12,233 nt of DNA from an uncultured Spirochaetales bacterium (GTDB taxonomy: Bacteria > Spirochaetota > Spirochaetia > Treponematales > Treponemataceae). The stretch covers positions 1-12,233 of the forward strand of contig CAMGSV010000055.1 of the NCBI GenBank assembly GCA_946061495.1, written 5' to 3'. The stretch's first letter is position 1. Each line of letters starts with the position of its first letter. The notes beneath the pieces are model-generated. The model worked only from the letters and a program-made list of their open reading frames with translations, was not told where the DNA came from and did no database searches. Shown piece by piece: positions 1 to 6,806 of this stretch. The position numbers and the translations under genes were made by a program.

Positions 1-1155
1 CCGGCTGGCAGCCTTGTCTGTTGTTGTCTTGTTGCCATTCGTAGTTTCCGTATGGTAGGTGGTTGAATAGAACTGCAAGCTGGGGGTAACACCGCAGAAC
101 AAGACCATGGGCAGCTTTCCCAAGGGAGCGTAAATTCCTGCCGCCGCCGCAATGGTGGCTCCAAAGGTTGCAGACTTATGGTCACCTGCCAAAATGTCAA
201 AGTACACCATGGGCTTCATCTTGAGCTCAATGCCTCCTACGGAATGGCTCAGCAGGTTGGACATACCAATTTGGGTGGCAAATTTCAGTTTGCTATAACC
301 GGTGGCTGTATCATTTTGCACCGTATAGGCTGGTTTTTCCAGCTCATCTATCTTCGCTATTTTGGAAAGCTCCATGTTTCCGATTGCAATCCAGAAGGCC
401 GTCTCTGAGCCAAGGGGGGCGGGGAGCAGGTCCTGGATGGTGAGCTTGTCATAGAGCGTAAAGGCAACTGCGGTATCCTTGTCCTTTGAACCATTGCCTT
501 GCTTGCCATCCGGTCCGTTTTGGGTGTTGCCAGCAATGGTGGTGGTCTGCTTGATGTCAACGATTGGACTGAAATAATTGTAGATTGATGGCGTAAACTC
601 CAAGCCAACAGGAATGCCCATGGTAAAGTTTGCTGTATTCGTTGCAGTATTGACGGTGACTGTTTCTGTGCCGTTCTCAATTCTTGTGGATTCTATAGGT
701 TGTGTGGTGTTTCCCTCAAAGCGAAATAACAGTCCGGCAGACAGGTTCATGGTGTCGGGAAGTCCCAGGGTAAACCGGGCACCTCCGTTATACTCCGCAA
801 AGGCAGGGTTTTTGTATTGAACTTCTACATTATTATCTGTGAAATTTTCTTTTACCTTATGGTCTTCGGAGGTCAGGTTCAAGTAAGCGGCGGTGCTCCA
901 CCGGATTGTGCCGGGATGGTAGTATCCCAAGAGTGCTCCGCTGTTGGAATTCCCTTCCAAGCCCATTGCATTGAACCCGCCGCCAACAATAACCTGCTTT
1001 GAGTCCACCGTGTTGAACATACTATTTGGCTTAATCACAAAGTCGTTTACATTGCGGAACAGGCCGTTGGTGGCTTCATTCAAAAGGGAAGCCTGTCCCA
1101 TTGCCACAGAAGATGTCATGATGAGCGCTACTGCCCCTATAAAAAATCGTTTCAT
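1..1155 (-). CDS. Outer-membrane beta-barrel-like protein, paralogue 1 (3' end off the window)
   Basis: The reading frame is open from the ATG at 1155 to the left edge, 385 codons with no stop, so the C-terminus is missing. Residues 1-21 form a signal peptide (MKR, hydrophobic core, AMG-Q). The mature start closely matches the upstream paralogue (SLLNE, TNGLFRNVNDFVIKPN, MFNTV, KQVIVGGGFN). The rest alternates polar and hydrophobic residues with Gly/Asn/Thr-rich loops, as in an outer-membrane beta barrel. By alignment about 45 residues are cut off. An AAGGAG ribosome site ends 6 bases before the ATG. Only 32 bases separate it from the stop of the upstream paralogue, so the two are probably co-transcribed. 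The family is not one I can name; a FadL-like or treponemal outer-membrane protein is possible. Function is unknown. Confidence 0.85.
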   Translation of the reverse strand, partial: MKRFFIGAVALIMTSSVAMGQASLLNEATNGLFRNVNDFVIKPNSMFNTVDSKQVIVGGGFNAMGLEGNSNSGALLGYYHPGTIRWSTAAYLNLTSEDHKVKENFTDNNVEVQYKNPAFAEYNGGARFTLGLPDTMNLSAGLLFRFEGNTTQPIESTRIENGTETVTVNTATNTANFTMGIPVGLEFTPSIYNYFSPIVDIKQTTTIAGNTQNGPDGKQGNGSKDKDTAVAFTLYDKLTIQDLLPAPLGSETAFWIAIGNMELSKIAKIDELEKPAYTVQNDTATGYSKLKFATQIGMSNLLSHSVGGIELKMKPMVYFDILAGDHKSATFGATIAAAAGIYAPLGKLPMVLFCGVTPSLQFYSTTYHTETTNGNKTTTDKAASR

Positions 1156-1187
1156 TCAAAACTCCTTAGTTTTCCTATTTTTAAACA

Positions 1188-2480
1188 CTACAGTGATACG
1201 GCCATCAAAGCGGAAAGTCCAATTGACTTGCCACTGTCGTTTACATTCAAGGTGATGTCAAAGGCCATGTTCTGCGGCATCAAGACACTGATTCCCACTT
1301 TTCCTGACCAGAATGCGCTTGTTGTCAAGGCACGGCTGGCAGATTTTGTTGTGACAGTGGATGACTCGTCATATTTTACTGTGTTGTAGAACTGCAGGCC
1401 GGGAGTTACACCAAAGAACAGGGCCAGCGGCAGGTCGCTCAAAGGTGCGTAGGCTCCGGCTGCTATGGCTACAGTGGCTCCAAAGGTAAAGGACTTGTGC
1501 ACGCCAAAGAGGAAGTCAAAGTATGTCATGGGCTTTACCCGCAGCTGGATGGTTCCGGCCGAAAAATCCAGGAGATTTGACATACCAAGCTGAGTGGCCA
1601 CCTTCACCTCGTATCCGATGGAGTCGAAATTCACTGATTTATAGGCAGGTTTTTCAATTTCTGCTATCCCAACAAGGGTTCCCAAGCCATCACCTTTTCC
1701 CACTCCAAGGCCCAGCCAAAAACTGGTGTCAGCTCCAAAGGGTGCAGGAAAGAGGTTTTGCATGGTAAACTTGTCGTACAGGGCAAATTCAACAAAGTTT
1801 GTGTTTTTTTCCGAACCAGCATCAGCATTGGTTGCGGTGTCGCCGCCAACAATCCGCTTGTCCTGTGAGATGAAAAGGTATGGCTCAAAGAAATTGTGCA
1901 TTGTTGGGGTGAACTGGATGCTTACAGGAATACCAAGGGTGACATCCAATTCTTTTTCTTGCTCTGCAATTTTGGTTGTTGTCGTGTTTCCTACAGTTGT
2001 TGTTGTTTCTGCCTCGTTTTTGCTTTTTCCCTCAAAATGGGCCACAATACCGGCAGAGAGATTCATGATGTCAGGAAAACCAATGTTGAAGCGGAGTCCA
2101 CCTTGGTAGGTGTCAAAGGCGGGATTCTTGTACTCGGTAGAATTTGTTGTGGTACCATTAGTCTCTGTCACTGATTCTACATTATGCTTTTCAGACTTCA
2201 TATCCAAGGCGGCGGCCACGCTCCAAGGCAGCTTGCCGGGATGGTAGTAGCCGATAAGGCCGCCACCATTGGTGTTGCTCTTGAAGGTCAAGTCATTGAA
2301 GCCGCCACCCACAATCACCTGCTTTGTCTCCACGGTGTTGAACATCACGTTGGGCTTGATGACAAAGTCATTCACATTGCGGAACAGGCCGTTGGTAGAC
2401 TCGTTCAACAGGGATACCTGGCTGACGGCTGTGGTGCAAGCCAGCAGGAGCATGGCTGCTCCACCAATCAATCTTTTCAT
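1188..2480 (-). CDS. Outer-membrane beta-barrel-like protein, paralogue 2
   Basis: A 430-residue protein with an N-terminal signal peptide (MKRLIGG, hydrophobic stretch, cleavage likely near AVSQ around residue 20). It is a full-length paralogue of the next gene downstream; conserved blocks include TNGLFRNVNDFVIKPN, GYYHPG, MNLSAG, the GMSNLL region and GVTPxLQFY. The two differ most in Thr/Asn-rich segments (about residues 100-118 and 155-178) that would be loops in a barrel. It ends in ALMAVSL, hydrophobic but without the usual terminal Phe/Trp. The start is fixed by AGAGGAG ending 6 bases before the ATG. Residues 12-15 (LLAC) resemble a lipobox, but the paralogue lacks the Cys, so lipidation is doubtful. 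Location at the outer membrane is inferred; substrate or ligand is unknown. Confidence 0.88.
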   Translation of the reverse strand: MKRLIGGAAMLLLACTTAVSQVSLLNESTNGLFRNVNDFVIKPNVMFNTVETKQVIVGGGFNDLTFKSNTNGGGLIGYYHPGKLPWSVAAALDMKSEKHNVESVTETNGTTTNSTEYKNPAFDTYQGGLRFNIGFPDIMNLSAGIVAHFEGKSKNEAETTTTVGNTTTTKIAEQEKELDVTLGIPVSIQFTPTMHNFFEPYLFISQDKRIVGGDTATNADAGSEKNTNFVEFALYDKFTMQNLFPAPFGADTSFWLGLGVGKGDGLGTLVGIAEIEKPAYKSVNFDSIGYEVKVATQLGMSNLLDFSAGTIQLRVKPMTYFDFLFGVHKSFTFGATVAIAAGAYAPLSDLPLALFFGVTPGLQFYNTVKYDESSTVTTKSASRALTTSAFWSGKVGISVLMPQNMAFDITLNVNDSGKSIGLSALMAVSL

Positions 2481-2506
2481 GCAAGACTCCTCTTGGGTTG
2501 GTAAAA

Positions 2507-2532
2507 ATGACAGAACGGCATTTTTCTGTCAT
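2507..2532 (-). promoter_or_regulatory. Perfect 9-bp inverted repeat in the OMP leader
   Basis: ATGACAGAA (2507-2515) and TTCTGTCAT (2524-2532) are exact inverted copies around an 8-base loop. The element lies inside the predicted 5' leader of the OMP operon, about 10 bases after the proposed transcription start and 26 bases before the start codon. It could be an mRNA-stabilising leader hairpin or an operator for a dimeric repressor. No T-run follows on either strand, so it is not a standard terminator. Confidence 0.55.
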
Positions 2533-2548
2533 GGTTAGTAATTTGTTG

Positions 2549-2578
2549 TTTTTATCAGATAGGAGCGGTTGTAGTCAA
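2549..2578 (-). promoter_or_regulatory. Candidate promoter of the paralogous OMP pair
   Basis: On the minus strand TTGACT (2573-2578) is followed after 18 bases by TAAAAA (2549-2554). This would start transcription near 2542 and give a leader of about 60 bases before the ATG at 2480. The -35 is good and the -10 is weak. Confidence 0.45.
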
Positions 2579-2615
2579 TAGATTGTAGGAATATTTTGAA
2601 GAAGATTTTTGTGGA

Positions 2616-2637
2616 GGGAAGCGGAGGGAGGGGCGGG
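2616..2637 (+). other. G-quadruplex-type motif in the divergent intergenic region
   Basis: Four runs of at least three G (2616-2618, 2626-2628, 2630-2633, 2635-2637) are separated by loops of 7, 1 and 1 bases. Further G runs follow at 2647-2651, 2653-2655 and 2666-2670. The tract lies just upstream of the globin promoter and behind the divergent OMP promoter. The pattern fits the canonical G4 rule; a regulatory role is inference. Confidence 0.5.
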
Positions 2638-2660
2638 TGTCTCAACGGGGGCGGGTGCAG

Positions 2661-2689
2661 TTGGCGGGGGCGTTTTTTTTCGCTATATT
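2661..2689 (+). promoter_or_regulatory. Globin promoter: TTGGCG, 17-base spacer, T8-N3-TATATT
   Basis: TATATT (2684-2689) is preceded by a T8 run (2673-2680) with three bases between. TTGGCG (2661-2666) sits 17 bases upstream as a 4/6 match to a -35. It would give a leader of about 30 bases containing the AAGGAG site at 2711-2716. Confidence 0.55.
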
Positions 2690-2725
2690 TGTGTGATACA
2701 AGCATTTTATAAGGAGCTTTCTAGT

Positions 2726-3103
2726 ATGGAACGATATAGTGCAATCTGCGAGGAGGGCATTGACCTGCTGATGGACATTTTCTACGCACGGATTCGGCAG
2801 GATACCAACGGCGTGGGAGACATCTTCAACAATGCGGTGGGAACAAGTGACGAGAAGTGGGAGGTCCACAAGAAGAAGATTGGGAACTTCTGGCGGGGAA
2901 TGCTGCTGGGAACGGGAGACTTTCAGGGCAATCCCATGAAGGCCCACATGGATCTGCCGCGGTTTCCCCGGGAATACTTCGACATCTGGCTGGGTCTCTT
3001 TGAGGAGAGCCTGAACCAGGTGTTTGACCCGGAGCCTGCTGGGGCGGTGCTGCAGCGGGCACGGGCCATTGCACTGGGCTTCCAGTCAATGTTGTACGGC
3101 TAG
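2726..3103 (+). CDS. Group III truncated haemoglobin (Ctb-like)
   Basis: A 125-residue haem-binding globin of the short 2/2 fold. The layout closely follows Campylobacter jejuni Ctb as I recall it: IFYARIR with a B10-type Tyr20, DIFNNAVGTSDEKW, EVHKKKIGNFWRGMLLG with a distal E7-type His48, the proximal F8 His74 in KAHMDLP, and IWLGLFEESL with Trp88 at G8. Family members are linked to oxygen handling and nitrosative or oxidative stress in microaerophiles and anaerobes; these proteins are often misannotated as TatC-related. The ATG at 2726 is chosen because AAGGAG lies 9 bases upstream; an in-frame extension to 2609 would be Gly-rich and would contain the promoter. It appears monocistronic, ending at a possible weak terminator. 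The exact physiological ligand is unknown. Confidence 0.93.
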   Translation: MERYSAICEEGIDLLMDIFYARIRQDTNGVGDIFNNAVGTSDEKWEVHKKKIGNFWRGMLLGTGDFQGNPMKAHMDLPRFPREYFDIWLGLFEESLNQVFDPEPAGAVLQRARAIALGFQSMLYG

Positions 3104-3125
3104 CTTTGTGGGGGAGCCTTTTTTT
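3098..3125 (+). terminator. Weak candidate terminator after the globin gene
   Basis: GGCT (3098-3101) and AGCC (3115-3118) can pair, with a possible inner C-G and G-U extension, and T7 follows directly (3119-3125). The stem is short and overlaps the stop codon. The same T-run is part of the rsmE promoter. Confidence 0.35.
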
Positions 3126-3134
3126 CGGTATACT
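3106..3134 (+). promoter_or_regulatory. rsmE promoter: T7-N3-TATACT, near-leaderless
   Basis: TATACT (3129-3134) follows a T7 run (3119-3125) after three bases. TTGTGG at 3106-3111 is a poor -35 at a 17-base spacing. The -10 ends 8 bases before the rsmE ATG, so the transcript should start within about 2 bases of the start codon. No Shine-Dalgarno sequence fits in that space. Confidence 0.55.
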
Positions 3135-3142
3135 GGCAGCTC

Positions 3143-3934
3143 ATGAACATTGTATTGTTTCATCCACATGAAATTGACTCGCCCCTGCCCTTTGCCGACC
3201 CCAGGGTGCAGCACCTGCAGAAGGTGCTCCGCAAGGGGTCGGGAGACAGCTTTGTGGCGGGGATGGTGAACGGGCCTGCCGGCGAGGCACGAATTCTGTC
3301 CCTTTCGGCGGAGGAGGGGCTGCGGATTCAGTTTTCCGCCACCAGCGACGGAATGCCCCTGCATCCGGTGGTGCTGGTCATCGGCTTCCCCCGGCCCATC
3401 CAGCTGAAGCGGCTGCTGCGTGATGTGGCCAGCCTGGGGGTGCAGGCGGTGCATCTGTGCGGCACGGAGCTGGGAGAGAAATCCTACCTCAAATCCACCC
3501 TGTCCCAGGAGTCGGAGCTGGCGGCCATGCTGCAGGATGGCTCCATCCAGGCCAGAAGCACCCACGTGCCGGCGGTCTTTGTCCACCGTGATGTGGCCGC
3601 CTGCCTGGATGCCCTTGGGAGAGACGGCGCCATGGGGGCGGATGACACCAGTGTTACGGTTGCGGGCAACAGCAGTATTACCGTTGCCCTGGACAATGTG
3701 GCTCCCACTTGCTCCCTCAACTCCTTTCTGTCGGGCTGTGGCGGCGGATTGGAGCTTCGTGGCCGTGGTGTGGTGGCGGCCATCGGCAGCGAGCGGGGGT
3801 GGACGGCGGCTGAGCGGCAGCTGTTCTGTGAGGCTGGCTTTACCCTCTGCAGCATGGGACAGCGGGTGCTGCGGACTGAGACTGCCGCCACCACCGCCAC
3901 CGCAATCATTCTTTCACACATGGAGATACTATGA
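3143..3934 (+). CDS. rsmE: 16S rRNA (uracil1498-N3)-methyltransferase RsmE
   Basis: A SPOUT-class methyltransferase that puts a methyl group on N3 of U1498 in helix 44 of 16S rRNA, using AdoMet in the cytoplasm. The 263 residues show the N-terminal PUA-like part (VQHLQKVLRKGSGD near 22-36), the LxLxxGxPR-type strand (VLVIGFPRPIQLKRLLRDVASLGV, 77-100, described here as a region), the conserved GEKSYLKS step near 111-118, and the AdoMet knot (AIGSERGWTAAERQLF, 213-228, then MGQRVLRTETAATTA, 238-252). Residues about 160-203 are an unusual Ser/Thr/Gly-rich insertion compared with the family's short linker. Its stop overlaps the ATG of the next gene (ATGA at 3931-3934), indicating translational coupling. 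The start lacks a Shine-Dalgarno site and looks leaderless. Confidence 0.95.
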   Translation: MNIVLFHPHEIDSPLPFADPRVQHLQKVLRKGSGDSFVAGMVNGPAGEARILSLSAEEGLRIQFSATSDGMPLHPVVLVIGFPRPIQLKRLLRDVASLGVQAVHLCGTELGEKSYLKSTLSQESELAAMLQDGSIQARSTHVPAVFVHRDVAACLDALGRDGAMGADDTSVTVAGNSSITVALDNVAPTCSLNSFLSGCGGGLELRGRGVVAAIGSERGWTAAERQLFCEAGFTLCSMGQRVLRTETAATTATAIILSHMEIL

Positions 3935-4734
3935 ACCAGAATCAGATAAAGGCCATGCTTTTGGACATTGAGGAAAGCCAGCTGGAGTTTTCCGTCATCC
4001 TCACCGGCAAGGAGAGCAAGCGGGTGAACGGTCTGTACAAGCCGGACACCTGCGAGATTCTCCTGCACAACAAGAATTTCACCTCGGACAACCAGCTGGT
4101 CTACACGGCCATCCACGAGTATGCCCACCACCTGCTGAACGAGGAGAAGCTGGAGCATTCCCTGGGGGCCAAGCCTGGCTCCTACCAGCGGGTGCACACC
4201 AACCAGTTCTGGGCCAGGTTCCACGGTCTGCTGGAGGTGGCGGAGCAGAAGGGCTACTATGTCATCGGCTTGGAGAATTCCCCGGAGCTGGCGGCCTTGA
4301 CGGAGGATATCCGCAAGAACTACCTGGAGGCCAATGGGCGGCTTATGCAGGAGTTCGGGCTGCTGCTGGCAAAGGCCCACCAGCTGTGCCAGGAGGCGGG
4401 CATCCGCTACGAGGACTACATCGACCGGGTGCTGAAGCTGCCCCGCTGCACGGCAACCTCCATCACCAAGGTGGCCGCCGCCAAGGTGAATCCCGCCCTG
4501 GGCTTTGACAACATGAAGCTGGTGGCCTCCATGCCCCAGGCAAAGCGCCAGGAGGCGGAGGACCAGCTTTTGGGCGGCCACAGTCCCGACTCGGTGCGGG
4601 CTATGATGAGGCGGAAGTCGGAGGAGGTGGACCAGAAGACAAAGCTGGAGCAGGAGAAGCGGCGGCTGGAAAAGACCATCCAGCAGCTGACCTCCCGCCT
4701 TGAGCTGGTGGAGGAAAGCCTTGCCAGCCTGTAG
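3931..4734 (+). CDS. HExxH metallopeptidase-like protein with C-terminal coiled coil
   Basis: A 267-residue cytoplasmic protein with no signal peptide. Residues 58-67 (YTAIHEYAHH) carry an HExxH zinc-binding motif (His62, Glu63, His66). His89 in VHTNQFWARFH could be a third ligand, a spacing reminiscent of SprT- or ImmA-like minimal metallopeptidases. Residues about 160-230 are helical (DYIDRVLKLPRCTATSITK, then a Lys/Arg-rich end) and recall the helical, DNA-binding-like layout of ParB/DUF3102 proteins; this is only a visual resemblance. Residues about 229-265 form a heptad-rich coiled coil (KTKLEQEKRRLEKTIQQL). It overlaps rsmE by 4 bases and is followed closely by a secreted-protein gene. 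The catalytic prediction is moderate; the substrate is unknown. Confidence 0.85.
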   Translation: MNQNQIKAMLLDIEESQLEFSVILTGKESKRVNGLYKPDTCEILLHNKNFTSDNQLVYTAIHEYAHHLLNEEKLEHSLGAKPGSYQRVHTNQFWARFHGLLEVAEQKGYYVIGLENSPELAALTEDIRKNYLEANGRLMQEFGLLLAKAHQLCQEAGIRYEDYIDRVLKLPRCTATSITKVAAAKVNPALGFDNMKLVASMPQAKRQEAEDQLLGGHSPDSVRAMMRRKSEEVDQKTKLEQEKRRLEKTIQQLTSRLELVEESLASL

Positions 4735-5839
4735 ACTTGCTCCGTGCAGGAGGTGGGCCGCCCCCTGTCTGGTGGTGCTGGTGCTGGCAGGACCGCTGGA
4801 TCCGCTCTTTCCCATTGACTTTCCCACGATAGATTCCCCTTCCATGCCCAGTCTTTCCAGCCCCTCCTCCGGGCCCTCCACCCCCTGGCGGGGCGGCGCT
4901 CCCTACATTCCCTCCCCGGTGAATTCCACCCAGCAGGCGGCAGCGGCCGAGACGGACTCCAAGGACACCGCCGCCGGGATGGCTCTCACCGCCCAGAGCA
5001 TTTCCGGCCTTGGGGGGCTGGAGGCGCTGGAGTCCTTGAGGGGTGGCTTGGGCGGGCTGGAGGGCTTGTCTGGTTTGGGCGGCCTCAACGGCGTGGACGC
5101 ACTGAAAAGCCTGGAGGCCCTGAAGAATCTGGAGAGCGAGGAGGACTTGAAGGGGTACCTTTCCGCCCTGTCTGGCTCCAGCGGGGTGGACACAGCGGCC
5201 TTGGAGGAGGCCCTGAAGGCATTGCAGGACAGGGCCGAATCCACTGACTCCACTGGCACGGCGAAAGCCGCAGCCGATGCCCCTCCGGGGAGTGCGTCCG
5301 ATGAGGGGACGGCGGCCACCCTGCAGCAGATTCTCCGCCAGCTGGAAATCCTCGCCCAGCAGGCTGGAGGGGACAAGGCTGTTCAAGAAACTGCTCCTCA
5401 GAAAAGGGATTCCGGCTCCGACCCATCGGAGCGGCAGGGGCCAGAAAACCTGTCCCCCTCCCGCATCCTTCGGTTCAGGGCCAACGCCGCCGACATTCTG
5501 GCCACCTGCACGACGGTGTATTTTTCCCAGCCGGACCCGGCGGGAGCCTTCCTGCTCACCGGCGACCGGATGGTGCACGGCGGCGGCAAGGAGCGCAACG
5601 AGACCTTCTACTTTTTGTTCACCCCCACCTTGAATCAGGAGGGCAGCTTCATCTACCAGGTGGAGGCCCAATTGATGCAGGACTGGCCCACGGAGCGCTC
5701 GGAGCTGTATCCCCTGACGGCCAACCTGTCCCTCACCGCCACCCGCACCGGCAATCTGGTTGCCCTCCGCCACACCTCGGCAGACTGGACTCTGGACCTG
5801 CTGCTGGATCTGCGGGAAGTCAACGGGGACGGGGAGTGA
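4721..5839 (+). CDS. Secreted Leu/Gly-rich protein of unknown function
   Basis: I do not recognise this protein. The start is uncertain: TTG at 4721 is favoured because GGAGG lies 6 bases upstream; a TTG at 4700 is also in frame. Either overlaps the end of the previous gene. From 4721 it has 372 residues: a basic then hydrophobic N-terminus (RLAPCRRWAAPCLVVLVLAG, 5-24) like a signal peptide or anchor; a Pro/Ser-rich linker (35-66); a Leu/Gly repeat region (97-137, GLGGLEAL-type units); Ala/Glu-rich helices to about 240; and a C-terminal domain (about 245-372) with alternating beta-type sequence (TTVYFSQPDPAGAFLLTG, NETFYFLFTP). Its last 14 codons and stop lie in the left copy of the 90-bp repeat that brackets the restriction-modification genes. 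A cell-envelope role is inference. Confidence 0.75.
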   Translation: MPACRLAPCRRWAAPCLVVLVLAGPLDPLFPIDFPTIDSPSMPSLSSPSSGPSTPWRGGAPYIPSPVNSTQQAAAAETDSKDTAAGMALTAQSISGLGGLEALESLRGGLGGLEGLSGLGGLNGVDALKSLEALKNLESEEDLKGYLSALSGSSGVDTAALEEALKALQDRAESTDSTGTAKAAADAPPGSASDEGTAATLQQILRQLEILAQQAGGDKAVQETAPQKRDSGSDPSERQGPENLSPSRILRFRANAADILATCTTVYFSQPDPAGAFLLTGDRMVHGGGKERNETFYFLFTPTLNQEGSFIYQVEAQLMQDWPTERSELYPLTANLSLTATRTGNLVALRHTSADWTLDLLLDLREVNGDGE

Positions 5840-5884
5840 GGAGGAAATGGCTTTGACGTGTGTTGAAATATGTGCTGGAGCGGG
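5795..5884 (+). repeat. 90-bp direct repeat, left copy
   Basis: Identical to 7634-7723 except at one position (A at 5822, C at 7661). This copy holds the last 14 codons and stop of the upstream gene, the ribosome site GAGGAGG, and the first 12 codons of the methyltransferase plus two bases. The copies are 1,839 bp apart start to start. Confidence 0.97.
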
Positions 5885-6806
5885 TGGACAGGCATTGGGC
5901 TTATCCCTGGCTGGATTTGAGCATATTGCCTTGGTGGAGTATGAGCAGGAGTATTGTGCGACCTTGAAACGAAATCGACCCAATTGGAATGTTGTATGCA
6001 GCGACGTTCGGGATTTTTTTGGCCTTCCCTATCGCAATCGTGTTGATTTGTTGGCCGGAGGTGTACCCTGTCCACCGTTCTCTGCTGCGGGAAAACAGTT
6101 GGGTGCTGATGATGAGCGTGACTTGTTCCCGGAAGCCTTGCGGCTTATAGATGAAATCAAGCCACGTGCTGTTATGCTTGAAAATGTGAGAGGGTTTCTT
6201 GACCACAAGTTTGACGAATATCGCCAGATGATTCTTGGACAAATCAAAGCAGCTGGATATACCGTTCATATTCAATTGCTCAATGCTTCTGATTATGGAG
6301 TCCCGCAACTTCGTCCCAGAGTTGTCATTGTGGGGATTCGCCATGATGTCAAAGGGAATTTTGTATACCCAACGCCGCATTTGGGAAAACCAATCACTGT
6401 TGGAAAGTCCATCGGCGACTTGATGAAAGCGAATGGATGGGAATTGGCTGACTCTTGGATTGCCCAGGCGAACGCTATAGCTCCGACTATTGTTGGAGGC
6501 TCCAAGAGGCATGGTGGCCCTGATTTGGGACCTGTCCGTGCAAGAAGGGCTTGGGCAGGATTGGGGGTGGATGGACTTGGCATTGCCAATGAGGCTCCTC
6601 AGAAAGGTTTTGTTGGGATGCCTCGTCTTACGTCAAGGATGTTGGCGAGGATTCAGGGCTTCCCTGATGAGTGGGATTTTGGGACAAAAAAGACTGCTGC
6701 GTGCCGTATGATAGGAAATGCTTTTCCTCCTCCGGTAGCACAGGCTGTGGGTGAGAAAATTAAGGAGGTGTTGGAGCATGGAGTCGTTGTTAGCCACAGA
6801 GCGTAG
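5847..6806 (+). CDS. DNA (cytosine-5) methyltransferase, NgoMIV/NaeI-like modification enzyme
   Basis: A 319-residue C5-cytosine methyltransferase that protects the host from the neighbouring endonuclease. Motifs appear in order: I (VEICAGAGGQALGL, 6-19), II acidic Glu31, IV with catalytic Cys75 (GGVPCPPFSAAG; the usual PCQPFS reads PCPPFS), VI (LENV, Glu112), VIII (QLRPR, 154-158), a target-recognition region (about 165-258, including APTIVGGSKRHGGPDLGP), IX (LARIQGFPDEW) and X (GNAFPPPVA, 290-298). ATG 5847 is chosen because AGGAGG lies directly before it and motif I follows; a longer in-frame start at 5760 would read through the preceding gene. The upstream stop is 7 bases away. The endonuclease gene starts inside its 3' end. 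Base composition is visibly richer in A+T than the genes upstream. Target GCCGGC is predicted from the partner. Confidence 0.95.
   Translation: MALTCVEICAGAGGQALGLSLAGFEHIALVEYEQEYCATLKRNRPNWNVVCSDVRDFFGLPYRNRVDLLAGGVPCPPFSAAGKQLGADDERDLFPEALRLIDEIKPRAVMLENVRGFLDHKFDEYRQMILGQIKAAGYTVHIQLLNASDYGVPQLRPRVVIVGIRHDVKGNFVYPTPHLGKPITVGKSIGDLMKANGWELADSWIAQANAIAPTIVGGSKRHGGPDLGPVRARRAWAGLGVDGLGIANEAPQKGFVGMPRLTSRMLARIQGFPDEWDFGTKKTAACRMIGNAFPPPVAQAVGEKIKEVLEHGVVVSHRA

Noticed and set aside
1189..2480. Lipobox-like LLAC at residues 12-15 of OMP paralogue 2
   Set aside because: The tandem paralogue has no Cys there and both have a good ordinary cleavage site near residue 20, so a lipoprotein call is not supported.
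2507..2532. Inverted repeat read as a terminator
   Set aside because: No T-run follows on the appropriate side and the element sits in a leader between promoter and start codon.
2609..2725. Longer start for the globin at 2609
   Set aside because: The extension is Gly/Val-rich, contains the predicted promoter and lacks homology to the globin family; ATG 2726 has AAGGAG at good spacing.
5760..5846. Longer start for the methyltransferase at 5760
   Set aside because: The extension overlaps the end of the upstream gene in another frame. The ATG at 5847 has an adjacent AGGAGG and is followed at once by motif I, as in other family members.
3484..5983. Long antisense reading frames on the minus strand (about 460 codons each, 3484-4881 and 4601-5983)
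   Set aside because: They lie opposite well-supported plus-strand genes in GC-rich sequence, their translations are compositionally odd (His/Gln/Leu- or Gly/Pro-rich) with no recognisable domains, and they lack ribosome sites. They are by-products of codon bias.
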